From positions 248,001-312,000 of the forward strand of contig FCNR01000063.1 in assembly GCA_900016875.1 (NCBI GenBank): 64,000 nt of DNA, given 5' to 3'. Numbering within the stretch: position 1 is the stretch's first letter; each line of letters begins with the position of its first letter. The notes under the pieces were generated by a model, which did not search any database, was not told where the DNA came from, and saw only the letters and a program-made list of their open reading frames with translations. Source of the DNA: Eubacteriaceae bacterium CHKCI004. GTDB taxonomy: Bacteria; Bacillota; Clostridia; Lachnospirales; Lachnospiraceae. Shown here in pieces: positions 17,206 through 25,390 of this stretch. The position numbers and the translations under genes are program-made.

Positions 17206-17820
17206 ATGATTTGGCGCAAAGAAAAAAAGCGGGATCAATCGAATAAAAAGTCAGGGGAAGAAGCGGGAGAAGTTATGGAGTCGTTCATTACCCGCTGGTA
17301 TCCGGACATTCTGCGTTACTGTGTCTGGCATGCGCCGAATATGTCTGCAGCGGAAGATGCTGCGCAGGAGACTTTTCTGAAGCTGATCCGATATTATAAA
17401 GAGGAGGTAGAAAAGGGAAAAAATCTTCGTTCACTCTTATATCGGATTGCATCCGGTGTATGCATTGATATGTGGAGAAAGAAAAGTGTTTCGGAAGTGT
17501 CGCTGGACGCTCTCGCGGAATATACTTCTTCTGAAGGCAGTTCCCGGGCGTCCGGATATAATGTTCCCGGGGAGATCGGACAGGAAGCGGGAGATTATGA
17601 ACAGGTAATGTCTGATATGGAAATGCGCCGCCTGGTGAACAGTCTGCCGGAGGAACAGAGGGAGATCGTGATTCTCCGTTTTTCGCAGGATCTGACTCTG
17701 CGGGAAATCGCAGGAATAGTGAAGCTTCCTCTTCGGACTGTCCAGTCACGTCTGCGTTCCGCATTAAATTATCTGAAAAGAGGACTCGAGCAAGAACAAG
17801 AAATGGAAAATAAATTGTAA
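17206..17820 (+). CDS. ECF-type RNA polymerase sigma factor
   Basis: A 204-residue sigma-70 family protein. It has region 2 (ITRWYPDILRYCVWHA, AEDAAQETFLKLIRYY), a short variable linker, and region 4 (LPEEQREIVILRFSQDLTL, REIAGIVKLPLRTVQSRLRS), and no regions 1 or 3, as in group 4 sigma factors. The open frame begins at 17107, but GAAAGGAAGG lies before the ATG at 17206 and the upstream part has no homology, so 17206 is used. The next gene encodes a membrane protein that could act as its anti-sigma partner. Confidence 0.85.
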   Translation: MIWRKEKKRDQSNKKSGEEAGEVMESFITRWYPDILRYCVWHAPNMSAAEDAAQETFLKLIRYYKEEVEKGKNLRSLLYRIASGVCIDMWRKKSVSEVSLDALAEYTSSEGSSRASGYNVPGEIGQEAGDYEQVMSDMEMRRLVNSLPEEQREIVILRFSQDLTLREIAGIVKLPLRTVQSRLRSALNYLKRGLEQEQEMENKL

Positions 17821-17857
17821 TGAGATTTGAAATGAAAGAATCAGGAAAGGAGAGCCG

Positions 17858-18724
17858 ATGCAAAATATGAAAGATGTAAAAAAACCGGAAGGAAAAGCTG
17901 AGGAATCCAGTAAGAGAAAGTTTGGCAAGCGGGTTTCGGATAATACCACAGAAGAAATAAGAATCCGTCTGCGTTCCTCCATGGGTGAAATGTCTCTGCC
18001 GGATGCCGGGGAAGGACTGTCAAGGCTTCTGCGTATGGCTCGGGAAGAAACGGCGGGAAGTCAAAGACGAGAACGCCTTTCGTTCTGGCGTTTTTTCATA
18101 ATACAGGGAAAATATCTCGGATGGAAGATCTGGGCGACGCAGTTTTGCTGCCTGTTTTTTATCACCGTGTTGGTGCCCCGTATTCTGGGAACAAATTTTC
18201 TGAGCATACCGGCATATACCGTTAAATATCTGTGTGCCTTTTCCTGCTTTATATTTCTGAGCGGCGTGCCGTTTTTGGGGCGGGCCGGCCGTTACAAAAT
18301 GTATGAGCTGGAGTCGGCCGCATATTTCTCGCCGAAACGTCTTCTGGCGGTGAAGCTTCTCTGGATGGGAGCCGGAAATGTCTGTATGCTGGCAGGATTA
18401 TTTATTTTTATGACAAGATTTGCTTCCCTGGAATCGATAAGGACGGCGGTCTGCCTGGTCCTTCCGTTTTTGCTGACGGCGGCGGTCTGCCTGTACTTTC
18501 TTTCCCATATGAGCGCAGACCGATTCCCGGCCGCCTGCGCCCTGTTTTGCGGCGCTGTCTTTTTGTGTATCATGGTATGGAGTGAGAGACAGCCGTACCT
18601 GTATCCGGAACACGTTTTTCCGGTCGGATTGCTGGCTCTGGCAGCGGGATTGGCTCTTCTATGCATTTATCAGCTCTGGTTTCTTCTGAACCGGTCGGAT
18701 TATGAGGAGCTGCAGCTGGTCTAA
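17858..18724 (+). CDS. Six-helix membrane protein, candidate anti-sigma partner
   Basis: A 288-residue protein with a basic, soluble N-terminal region of about 85 residues followed by six hydrophobic helices. No family is recognised with confidence. It begins 38 bases after the sigma gene with a good ribosome binding site (GGAAAGGAGAG), so the two are probably one operon. A cytoplasmic N-terminus plus a membrane domain next to an ECF sigma factor is the usual form of an anti-sigma factor, but no zinc-binding HxxxCxxC motif is seen, so the role is inferred from position only. Confidence 0.55.
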   Translation: MQNMKDVKKPEGKAEESSKRKFGKRVSDNTTEEIRIRLRSSMGEMSLPDAGEGLSRLLRMAREETAGSQRRERLSFWRFFIIQGKYLGWKIWATQFCCLFFITVLVPRILGTNFLSIPAYTVKYLCAFSCFIFLSGVPFLGRAGRYKMYELESAAYFSPKRLLAVKLLWMGAGNVCMLAGLFIFMTRFASLESIRTAVCLVLPFLLTAAVCLYFLSHMSADRFPAACALFCGAVFLCIMVWSERQPYLYPEHVFPVGLLALAAGLALLCIYQLWFLLNRSDYEELQLV

Positions 18725-18865
18725 ATAATAAAACGCTGACCTGTAATATTTCTGCCAAAAATACTTGAGCATCTTCGCAGTTAATGATAGTATAAATCGG
18801 AATCTTTATCAGACGGGAAATATCCCGCTGCCAAAAGAATAACAAGGAAAAAGGAGAGGAATCCG

Positions 18866-20107
18866 ATGATTCATTTACTGTTGGTTATTATTTATCTGGC
18901 TTTTATCAGCCTGGGACTGCCGGACGCCCTTCTGGGTTCCGCATGGCCGTCCATGTACAGGGAATTTTCTGTTCCGGTTTCATATTCCGGGATAATATTC
19001 ATGATCATAGCGGCGGGAACGATCGTTTCCAGCCTGCAGAGCGACCGTCTGACCAGACGGTGGGGAACAGGCAGAGTAACTGCGGTCAGCGTGCTGCTGA
19101 CAGCTGCCGCGCTGTTTGGTTTTTCAGTCAGCGGCTCTTTCCTGGCGCTCTGCCTCTGGGCGGTTCCTTACGGCCTCGGGGCAGGAAGCGTGGACGCCGC
19201 CCTTAACAACTACGTGGCTCTTCATTATAAGAGCCGGCACATGAGCTGGCTGCATTGTATGTGGGGTATCGGCGCTTCCGTTGGTCCCTACATCATGGGG
19301 CATGTGCTGACCGGAGGGCAGACCTGGAATATGGGTTACCGCATCATTTCATTTTTACAGATTGCGCTGACCGCGCTCCTTTTTGTGAGCCTGCCGCTCT
19401 GGAGTCGAAAATCGGAAGAAACAGGGCCGGAGACTGGCGATACAGTTTCAGAGGCCTTGCCGGAAGAAACTGCTGCCGGAAGGAAAAGACCTCTTTCTCT
19501 GCGGGAAATTATACGTATACCTGGTGCGAAGGAAATGATGTTTTCTTTTTTCTGCTACAGTATGGTAGAACAGACGACAAGTCTCTGGGCAGGCAGTTAC
19601 CTGGTATTTCACAAAGGAATGTCCGCGGAGAGCGCCGCAGGTTTTGCCGGTTTGTTTTTCATCGGTATTACCGCCGGACGATTTTTAAGTGGTTTTCTCA
19701 CTGTAAAACTGAGCGATACACAGATGATTCGGCTTGGTCAGAGTGTTATTCTTCTTGGAATTGTCGCTCTGCTGCTGCCTTTTGGCAGCGGAATGTCTCT
19801 CATGGGACTGGTGCTTCTGGGACTTGGCTGCGCTCCGATCTATCCGTCCATCATTCACTCGACGCCGGATAATTTCGGCAGGGACAATTCTCAGGCAGTG
19901 ATGGGAGTTCAGATGGCGTTTGCATATGTGGGAACATGTCTGATGCCGCCGGTATTCGGCCTCATCGCCAACGGATTGAGTGTTGCTTTTTTCCCGCTGT
20001 ATCTGCTGCTGGGACTTGTAATCATGACTTTCATGCATGAGAAAATGCTTCTCAAGAAAGGAAGAGGTATTTTCAGTAAAAGAGTGGTGTCCGGTCAGCC
20101 ATCTTAG
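18866..20107 (+). CDS. Major facilitator superfamily transporter
   Basis: A 413-residue protein with twelve predicted helices and a hydrophilic central loop (about 185-220). The loop after helix 2 reads SDRLTRRWGTGR, an MFS motif A-like sequence. The opening LAFISLGLPDALLGSAWPSM and the pattern GAGSVDAALNNYVA are typical of the FucP-like branch that includes sugar transporters and YbjJ-type proteins. The ribosome binding site is AAAGGAGAGG. The substrate is unknown. Two hairpins follow the gene. Confidence 0.85.
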   Translation: MIHLLLVIIYLAFISLGLPDALLGSAWPSMYREFSVPVSYSGIIFMIIAAGTIVSSLQSDRLTRRWGTGRVTAVSVLLTAAALFGFSVSGSFLALCLWAVPYGLGAGSVDAALNNYVALHYKSRHMSWLHCMWGIGASVGPYIMGHVLTGGQTWNMGYRIISFLQIALTALLFVSLPLWSRKSEETGPETGDTVSEALPEETAAGRKRPLSLREIIRIPGAKEMMFSFFCYSMVEQTTSLWAGSYLVFHKGMSAESAAGFAGLFFIGITAGRFLSGFLTVKLSDTQMIRLGQSVILLGIVALLLPFGSGMSLMGLVLLGLGCAPIYPSIIHSTPDNFGRDNSQAVMGVQMAFAYVGTCLMPPVFGLIANGLSVAFFPLYLLLGLVIMTFMHEKMLLKKGRGIFSKRVVSGQPS

Positions 20108-20184
20108 TAATCCGTGCCTGCGGCTCCGGAAAAGTGACGCTGATACCGCAGATATCTTTATATTTTTACATTCAAATCTATGAC

Positions 20185-20211
20185 AGCCTCTGCTCCGGCA
20201 GGGGCTTTTTT
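20185..20211 (+). terminator. Terminator after the MFS gene
   Basis: AGCCTCTGC pairs with GCAGGGGCT around TCCG, followed by six T residues. Confidence 0.85.
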
Positions 20212-20226
20212 CAGCTAAAGCGACCG

Positions 20227-20253
20227 TGCTCGGCGCGAGAGTTCTGCCGAGCA
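20227..20253 (+). terminator. Second hairpin after the MFS gene
   Basis: TGCTCGGC (20227-20234) pairs with GCCGAGCA (20246-20253). The T run is poor, so it may be a backup terminator or an mRNA-stabilising stem. Confidence 0.4.
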
Positions 20254-20283
20254 GGATTCTTTGTTCTATTTTTCTGAAAAATG

Positions 20284-20309
20284 TAATCATTTTCCCTTTC
20301 TCATTCGTT
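20284..20309 (+). promoter_or_regulatory. Putative ECF-sigma promoter of the ABC transporter operon
   Basis: The block TAATC-N17-CGTT repeats, with two mismatches in 26 bases, the block upstream of the sigma-factor gene at 17133-17158. It lies in a 325-base gap after two hairpins and about 124 bases before the ABC start, so it is placed to drive the ABC operon. Confidence 0.5.
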
Positions 20310-20432
20310 TCTATATATAACAGCGAAATTTTTCTCATGCCGATTCATTTTCAAGGGACAGAACCGGATTGGCTTTTCGTTCATTCATTTAACTATATGA
20401 TGACAGGTACAATTTTTATGGAGGAAATGTAT

Positions 20433-21314
20433 ATGGAATTATATTTGGATCACATTTCAAAAAAGTATAAGGACAAGGTGGCAGTGGACGACGTATCCTT
20501 GCGGCTGACGCCGGGCGTCTGGGGGCTGCTGGGCGCCAACGGCGCAGGAAAAACAACATTGATGCGGATGATTGCCGGCATTATGCGTCCGACGGCGGGG
20601 CAGGTGAAATATGACGGACTTCCTATCACGGAACTGAAAGAAAAGTACCGGGACCGGTTTGGCTACCTGCCGCAGGATTTCGGGTTTTATCCGGAATTTA
20701 CAGTCAAAGGCTATCTTTATTACGTGGCGGCATTAAAGGGACTCACGAAAAGGGACACAAAACGGAAGGTGGAGGAGCTGCTGGAACAGATGACTCTCAC
20801 AGAAGTGCGAAATAAAAAGATCGTCAAGCTCTCCGGCGGTATGAAGCGGCGGGTGGGCATCGCGCAGGCGCTATTAAATGAACCGGAGGTGCTGGTGCTC
20901 GACGAGCCGACCAGCGGCCTGGACCCGGGGGAGAGGGTTCGTTTCCGCAATCTCCTGTCAGAGTTTGCCCACGATAAGATCGTACTCATTTCCACGCATA
21001 TCGTCTCCGATGTGGAGTACATCGCCATGAGAAACGCCATCATGAAGGATGGAAAAATCATTGCCGAGGGGACGACGGAGGAGCTCACCCAAATGGTGGA
21101 AGGAAAGGTATGGAGCGGCAAGATCCCTGAAGAACGTCTGCTGGAATTTGAACACCGGCTCAGGATTGTCAATCTGAAAAATGAGGAGAGCGGAAAGATT
21201 TCTCTGCGCTACCTGGCGGATGAACCTCAGATTTCAGGGAGCATTTCTGCTGCTCCGCGGATGGAAGATCTGTACCTGTGGCTGTTCCCGCAGGAGAATG
21301 GAGGTATATCATGA
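20433..21314 (+). CDS. ABC transporter ATP-binding protein
   Basis: A 293-residue ATPase with Walker A (GANGAGKTTLMR), Q-loop (LPQDFGFYP), signature LSGGMKRRVGIAQALL, Walker B (VLVLDEPTSGLD) and the H-loop (ISTHIVSD). It belongs to the group of ATPases that pair with large ABC-2-type permeases, usually for export or self-resistance. The open frame begins much earlier (20226), but GGAGG before the ATG at 20433 and the MELYLDHISKKY beginning of homology fix the start. It overlaps the permease gene by ATGA. Confidence 0.9.
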   Translation: MELYLDHISKKYKDKVAVDDVSLRLTPGVWGLLGANGAGKTTLMRMIAGIMRPTAGQVKYDGLPITELKEKYRDRFGYLPQDFGFYPEFTVKGYLYYVAALKGLTKRDTKRKVEELLEQMTLTEVRNKKIVKLSGGMKRRVGIAQALLNEPEVLVLDEPTSGLDPGERVRFRNLLSEFAHDKIVLISTHIVSDVEYIAMRNAIMKDGKIIAEGTTEELTQMVEGKVWSGKIPEERLLEFEHRLRIVNLKNEESGKISLRYLADEPQISGSISAAPRMEDLYLWLFPQENGGIS

Positions 21315-22552
21315 GAATATTTATGCTGGAAGTGAAAAAAATCATAAGAACGAGAGTTACATGGATTCTGCTTCTTGCCGCCCTGCTGCTTTCCGGTCTG
21401 ATGGCGTACATTCCGGTTACCTTTGAGGGCGTCAGTGTACAGAATGGAGATGGAGAAAGAACAGAGTTCAGCGGTCTTGCGGCAGTCCATTATCTGCAGG
21501 ATCTGCGAGCGGACATATCCGGAGATGTTACGGCAGAAAATGTACAGCGGGCGGTGCGGGAGTATCAAAGTGCCCTGAAGGAATATGGAGCCACGGACAG
21601 TTACGAACTTCCGGAGGAAGTGTATTATGACAGGCTGATAAAATACCAGCCGTTTGTTCACGGCGTGCGGGAAGTGTTTTCTGATGAGAAAACCGGCATG
21701 GCGCCGGGATTTCTTTCCCTCAGTCTGGAAGAAGTCGGTACATTTTATGAGAAAGCGCCGGTGCGGCTGGCAAACCTGATGCGCATGGAGGGAAGCAGTC
21801 AGTCGGACATCGACAAAGCGCAGGTCATGTATCAGAAAGTGGAGAAGCCGTTTCAATACTATACCGGTGTGGAAGGCAATAGCATGGACTATCAGGTGCT
21901 GTACATTTTCCTGCTGACCATTTTCTGCGCCGTTATCGTATCTCCGATTTTTTCCATGGAGTATCAGACCGGCTCGGATGATATTCTTCGATGCACAAAA
22001 TACGGGCGTCTTCGCCTTGCGGTGACAAAAATACTGTCAGCGCTGTGTATCACCGGAATTACTTTCCTGTTGTGCGGTATCATCTGGATTCTCGTTACCA
22101 ATACGCTGTTCGGCTGGGAGAGTACAAAAACTTCCATGCAGATGATCTTCTCCGCCAGCAGTCTTCCGGCGTTAAATATGGGAGAGCTGGAATGGGTGAA
22201 CCTGCTGGGAAGTTTCCTGCTGTTTCTCTCTCTGATGAGTCTGATTCTTTTCCTGTCCGCACGGATTAAAAACGCTGCCATTGCGCTTGCCGCCGCCATG
22301 TTCTTCTGTATCCTGCCGGTCATTATCTACATTGGAGCTCCGGAAGTTCTGAGTAACTGGCTTCAGTGTCTGCTGCCGGGCGGCGCCATCGGCCTGAACA
22401 ACAGCCTGCTATACGCCATGACAGAACTGGATTTTCTGCACCTGGGCAGCTTATCCGTCTGGAACGTGCATCTCATGTTCATTGCCGCTGCCATCTGGAT
22501 ACCGGTGCTGCTCATCGGGACGGCGTGGTCCTATTGCCGGAGGAGTATGTAA
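21311..22552 (+). CDS. ABC-2-type transporter permease
   Basis: A 413-residue membrane protein with one N-terminal helix, an extracellular region of about 150 residues (roughly 45-200) and five or six C-terminal helices, the layout of ABC-2-like export permeases. It starts in the ATGA overlap with the ATPase gene, with GGAGG upstream, so the two subunits are made together. The shared promoter-like block with the nearby sigma gene suggests induction under envelope or drug stress. The substrate is unknown. Confidence 0.8.
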   Translation: MRIFMLEVKKIIRTRVTWILLLAALLLSGLMAYIPVTFEGVSVQNGDGERTEFSGLAAVHYLQDLRADISGDVTAENVQRAVREYQSALKEYGATDSYELPEEVYYDRLIKYQPFVHGVREVFSDEKTGMAPGFLSLSLEEVGTFYEKAPVRLANLMRMEGSSQSDIDKAQVMYQKVEKPFQYYTGVEGNSMDYQVLYIFLLTIFCAVIVSPIFSMEYQTGSDDILRCTKYGRLRLAVTKILSALCITGITFLLCGIIWILVTNTLFGWESTKTSMQMIFSASSLPALNMGELEWVNLLGSFLLFLSLMSLILFLSARIKNAAIALAAAMFFCILPVIIYIGAPEVLSNWLQCLLPGGAIGLNNSLLYAMTELDFLHLGSLSVWNVHLMFIAAAIWIPVLLIGTAWSYCRRSM

Positions 22553-22645
22553 GAGCAGACTGGGTATAGGGAGAATCTCCGCTGAAAAGAAATGTTCTGA
22601 TTTGCTGAAAAAATATTCTTATACTTATATATCAGATTACATTGG

Positions 22646-22684
22646 AGCCGCTGGACAGAATGGTTTGGTCTGTCAGCGGCTTTT
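22646..22684 (+). terminator. Terminator of the ABC operon
   Basis: AGCCGCTGGACAGA pairs with TCTGTCAGCGGCT with one bulge, followed by TTTT. Confidence 0.8.
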
Positions 22685-22791
22685 CCTGCTTTATAAAAGA
22701 AAAAACACAGTGGAAATAATTGCAAAAAGGAGTTGTGTAATCCAAACCTTTGTGCTAGAATTGGGCTTGTATGTATAAAATAGGAGAGAAT

Positions 22792-23934
22792 ATGTATACT
22801 TTATTGACGAGAGACGGCCTGGCAAAAAGAGGCAGGCTTGAGACAGTGCACGGCACCATTGAGACGCCGGTTTTCATGAACGTGGGAACGGTGGGCGCTA
22901 TCAAGGGAGCGGTGAGCACAGACGATTTGAAGACAATAGAAACACAGGTGGAGCTGTCCAACACGTATCATCTTCATGTGCGTACGGGCGACGAGCTGAT
23001 CAAGAAGTTCGGAGGGCTCCATAAATTTATGGCCTGGGACAGGCCCATTCTCACGGACTCCGGCGGATTTCAGGTGTTTTCCCTGTCGGGACTCCGGCGG
23101 ATCAAAGAGGAGGGCGTATATTTTCAGTCCCACATTGACGGACACCACATTTTCATGGGACCGGAGGAGAGCATGCAGATTCAGTCGAATCTGGGTTCGA
23201 CCATAGCTATGGCCTTTGATGAATGTCCCCCAAGCAAGGCGGACGAGTCCTACATCCGTAACTCCGTGGCGCGGACCACCCGCTGGCTGGCGCGCTGCAA
23301 GGCGAAGATGGCAGAACTTAACAGTCTGCCGGATACAGTGAATCCGCATCAGCTTCTGTTCGGTATCAATCAGGGCGGTATCCTGGCGGATGTACGGAAG
23401 GAACACGCGCGGATCATCAGTGAGATGGATCTGGACGGTTACGCCATCGGCGGACTGGCAGTGGGAGAGACTCACGAGGAGATGTACCACATTTTGGACG
23501 AGACGGTGCCTTGCCTGCCGGCAGACAAGCCGACATATCTGATGGGCGTAGGTACGCCGGCCAACATTGTGGAGGCAGTGGACCGGGGCGTGGACTTTTT
23601 TGACTGCGTGTATCCGTCGCGGAACGGCCGGCACGGACATGTCTATACAGCCCACGGCAAGCTGAATCTGTTTAATAAGAAGTACGAGCTTGATCCGAGG
23701 CCGATTGAGGAGGGCTGCGGATGTCCGGCATGCAGAACCTACAGCCGCGCTTACATCAGACATCTTTTAAAGGCAAAAGAGATGCTCGGCATGAGACTCT
23801 GCGTTCTTCATAACCTATATTTTTACAATCATCTGATGGAACGCATCCGGGCGGCCATCGAGGAACACCGTTACAAAGAGTTCAAGAAAGAGACTCTGGA
23901 AGGATTCCTGACGCCGGAAGAGGAGCTTCGCTGA
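22792..23934 (+). CDS. tgt: tRNA-guanine transglycosylase
   Basis: A 380-residue enzyme that exchanges guanine 34 of GUN-anticodon tRNAs for a queuine precursor. It has DSGGFQVFSL, GGLAVGE, the nucleophile segment FDCVYPSRNGRHG and the zinc site CGCPACRTYSRAYIRHL...H near the C-terminus, and is of normal length. A second ATG 21 bases upstream is open, but AGGAGA spacing and the usual N-terminus MYTLLTRDGLAKRGR favour 22792. It is the first gene of the conserved tgt-yajC-TIGR04086-SCIFF-secDF run of Clostridia. Confidence 0.96.
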   Translation: MYTLLTRDGLAKRGRLETVHGTIETPVFMNVGTVGAIKGAVSTDDLKTIETQVELSNTYHLHVRTGDELIKKFGGLHKFMAWDRPILTDSGGFQVFSLSGLRRIKEEGVYFQSHIDGHHIFMGPEESMQIQSNLGSTIAMAFDECPPSKADESYIRNSVARTTRWLARCKAKMAELNSLPDTVNPHQLLFGINQGGILADVRKEHARIISEMDLDGYAIGGLAVGETHEEMYHILDETVPCLPADKPTYLMGVGTPANIVEAVDRGVDFFDCVYPSRNGRHGHVYTAHGKLNLFNKKYELDPRPIEEGCGCPACRTYSRAYIRHLLKAKEMLGMRLCVLHNLYFYNHLMERIRAAIEEHRYKEFKKETLEGFLTPEEELR

Positions 23935-24066
23935 GAGAGCAGCAGAATTTGTTGCAGCGGAAGCCGTGTGCCAGGACAGCATCCGGATTTATAAGTAAAT
24001 TAGTTTTGTTATTATAATTCTGTTATTATAATATAGAAAGAAAAGAAAATGGAGGTATCACATCAC

Positions 24067-24381
24067 ATGTTATTAAATCAGGCAGCAAGTGCTAACATCA
24101 TAACAATCATTCTTTACATCGTTGTTTTTGGAGCGATCATTTACTTCATGATGATTCGTCCGCAGAAGAAACAGCAGAAGGAAGCGGCAGCTATGCATGC
24201 AAGCATGCAGGCAGGAGACAGCGTCCTTACCACAAGCGGATTTTACGGCGTGATCATCGATATTATGGACAACACTGTGATCGTAGAGTTCGGCAACAAC
24301 CGTAACTGCCGTATCCCGATGCAGAAAGACGCCATCGCAGCGGTAGAGAAACCGAATCTCACAAAAACAGAAGAAGAATAA
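24067..24381 (+). CDS. yajC: Preprotein translocase subunit YajC
   Basis: A 104-residue protein with one N-terminal membrane helix (IITIILYIVVFGAIIYFMM) followed by the family signature IRPQKKQQKE and a small soluble domain with GDSVLTTSGFYGVI. YajC associates with SecDF in the Sec secretion pathway. An ATG at 24049 is in frame, but the GGAGG motif lies after it, so 24067 (MLLNQAAS) is preferred. A strong terminator follows. Confidence 0.92.
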   Translation: MLLNQAASANIITIILYIVVFGAIIYFMMIRPQKKQQKEAAAMHASMQAGDSVLTTSGFYGVIIDIMDNTVIVEFGNNRNCRIPMQKDAIAAVEKPNLTKTEEE

Positions 24382-24390
24382 GAAAGACAG

Positions 24391-24443
24391 ACTGCCGCGG
24401 AGCATACATCCGAGAGAACCGGATGCGGGCCCGCGGCAGTTTT
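24391..24443 (+). terminator. Terminator of yajC
   Basis: ACTGCCGCGG (24391-24400) pairs with CCGCGGCAGT (24431-24440), followed by TTTCTGTTT. Confidence 0.85.
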
Positions 24444-24513
24444 CTGTTTGGAAGACAGCAGTTCTAAAGCTGCCGCATCTTTCATAAACTATAAAAAAAT
24501 TCTGAGGTGTGGC

Positions 24514-24900
24514 ATGAAAACAGACGGAATCTTTGACAGGGAAGGAATGAAAAAGGTGCTTGCGCTGCTGACTGGTGCGGCAGCGGCAGCTGCGGCGACG
24601 ATTCTTCTCATTGCGATCTTCGCTTTCATCATGCTGAAAACGGAGATGTCCGCCAGCGCGGAAAATATCGGTATCATCTGCATCAGCGTCATCTCCTGTT
24701 TTGCCGGCGGTTTTTTCTGTGGGAGAAAAAATGAGAAGAGGGGCTTTCTGTGGGGACTGGCTGTGGGATGTCTTTATTTTCTTTTCATCTTCCTGCTGCG
24801 GCTTTGCAGCGGGCAGGATGTTTCCATGAAGGTGTTTCAGCTTTTTACCACATTTCTTTACTGCGCCGGCAGCGGGATGCTTGGCGGGATGTTAAGCTGA
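24514..24900 (+). CDS. TIGR04086-family membrane protein
   Basis: A 128-residue protein with four hydrophobic helices and a basic loop (CGRKNEKRG) in the middle, matching the TIGR04086 family of small membrane proteins, which is commonly encoded between yajC and the SCIFF gene in Clostridia. The ATG at 24514 follows GAGGTG. Its function is not known; the steady neighbourhood suggests a link to secretion or to the SCIFF peptide, which is inference. Confidence 0.75.
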   Translation: MKTDGIFDREGMKKVLALLTGAAAAAAATILLIAIFAFIMLKTEMSASAENIGIICISVISCFAGGFFCGRKNEKRGFLWGLAVGCLYFLFIFLLRLCSGQDVSMKVFQLFTTFLYCAGSGMLGGMLS

Positions 24901-24932
24901 AAAAAACTCTTCCTTTATAAAATTGTTTGTGC

Positions 24933-24938
24933 TATACT
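24933..24938 (+). promoter_or_regulatory. Extended -10 element upstream of the SCIFF gene
   Basis: TGTGCTATACT contains TGC plus TATACT (24933-24938). The -35 match is poor. It lies about 100 bases before the SCIFF start; a GC-rich hairpin (about 24973-24995) is in the 5' leader. Confidence 0.45.
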
Positions 24939-25035
24939 ACACAAAGGAGTGTCATTCTGACACCGTAATTTGAGACGTCCGGCGGAAGCCGCGTCCCAGA
25001 CTACATAGAAGATTATGAGCAAGGAGGCATTTGGT

Positions 25036-25182
25036 ATGAAGCGCGTTAAAACACTTACTGGCAACAAGACATATGCAGTAAGCATGTGCAAAGGCGGATG
25101 CGGCGAATGTCAGACATCCTGTCAGTCTGCATGCAAGACATCCTGTACAGTTGGCAACCAGACTTGCGAGAACAACAAATAA
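25036..25182 (+). CDS. scfA: SCIFF peptide (six-cysteine RiPP precursor)
   Basis: A 48-residue peptide with an AAGGAGG ribosome binding site. The leader is MKRVKTLTGNKTYAVS; the core holds CGECQTSCQSACKTSCTVG and a final NQTCENN, the highly conserved SCIFF pattern. In this family a radical-SAM maturase forms thioether links from core cysteines to a threonine. Here there are seven cysteines (18, 22, 25, 29, 33, 37, 44), because Cys18 precedes the usual six. The maturase gene follows about 210 bases downstream. The peptide is universal in many Clostridia, but its role is unknown. Confidence 0.95.
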   Translation: MKRVKTLTGNKTYAVSMCKGGCGECQTSCQSACKTSCTVGNQTCENNK

Positions 25183-25227
25183 TTGAACCGCAGCATATGG
25201 CCGGATAATACCGGCATGTTTGCAATT

Positions 25228-25255
25228 AGGGTGAGCAGAGGGTTCTGTTCACCCT
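25228..25255 (+). terminator. Hairpin between the SCIFF gene and its maturase
   Basis: AGGGTGAGCAGA pairs with TCTGTTCACCCT around a GGGT loop. The T run is poor, so it may act as a partial terminator that lets more precursor than maturase be made, or as a stem protecting the peptide mRNA. Confidence 0.5.
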
Positions 25256-25390
25256 ATCTGTTGTGTCATAAGCATCTGCTATTTGGACAGGGTCACGGCA
25301 TATTCCCATATGGTATATGAGTGCCGGAGATAAATAAAAATATAATACGGATGCATGACGCAAGATTAGAGAACAGAAAGGAGACAGATT

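Noticed and set aside
22801-23763. A 320-codon minus-strand frame opposite tgt
   Set aside because: It mirrors the well-supported tgt gene, has His/Arg/Val-rich composition typical of antisense frames and lacks a ribosome binding site.
25305-25320. CATATGGTATATG near the SCIFF maturase as a second copy of the palindrome at 52612
   Set aside because: Only the central CATATGGTAT matches, the symmetry is incomplete and the context differs.
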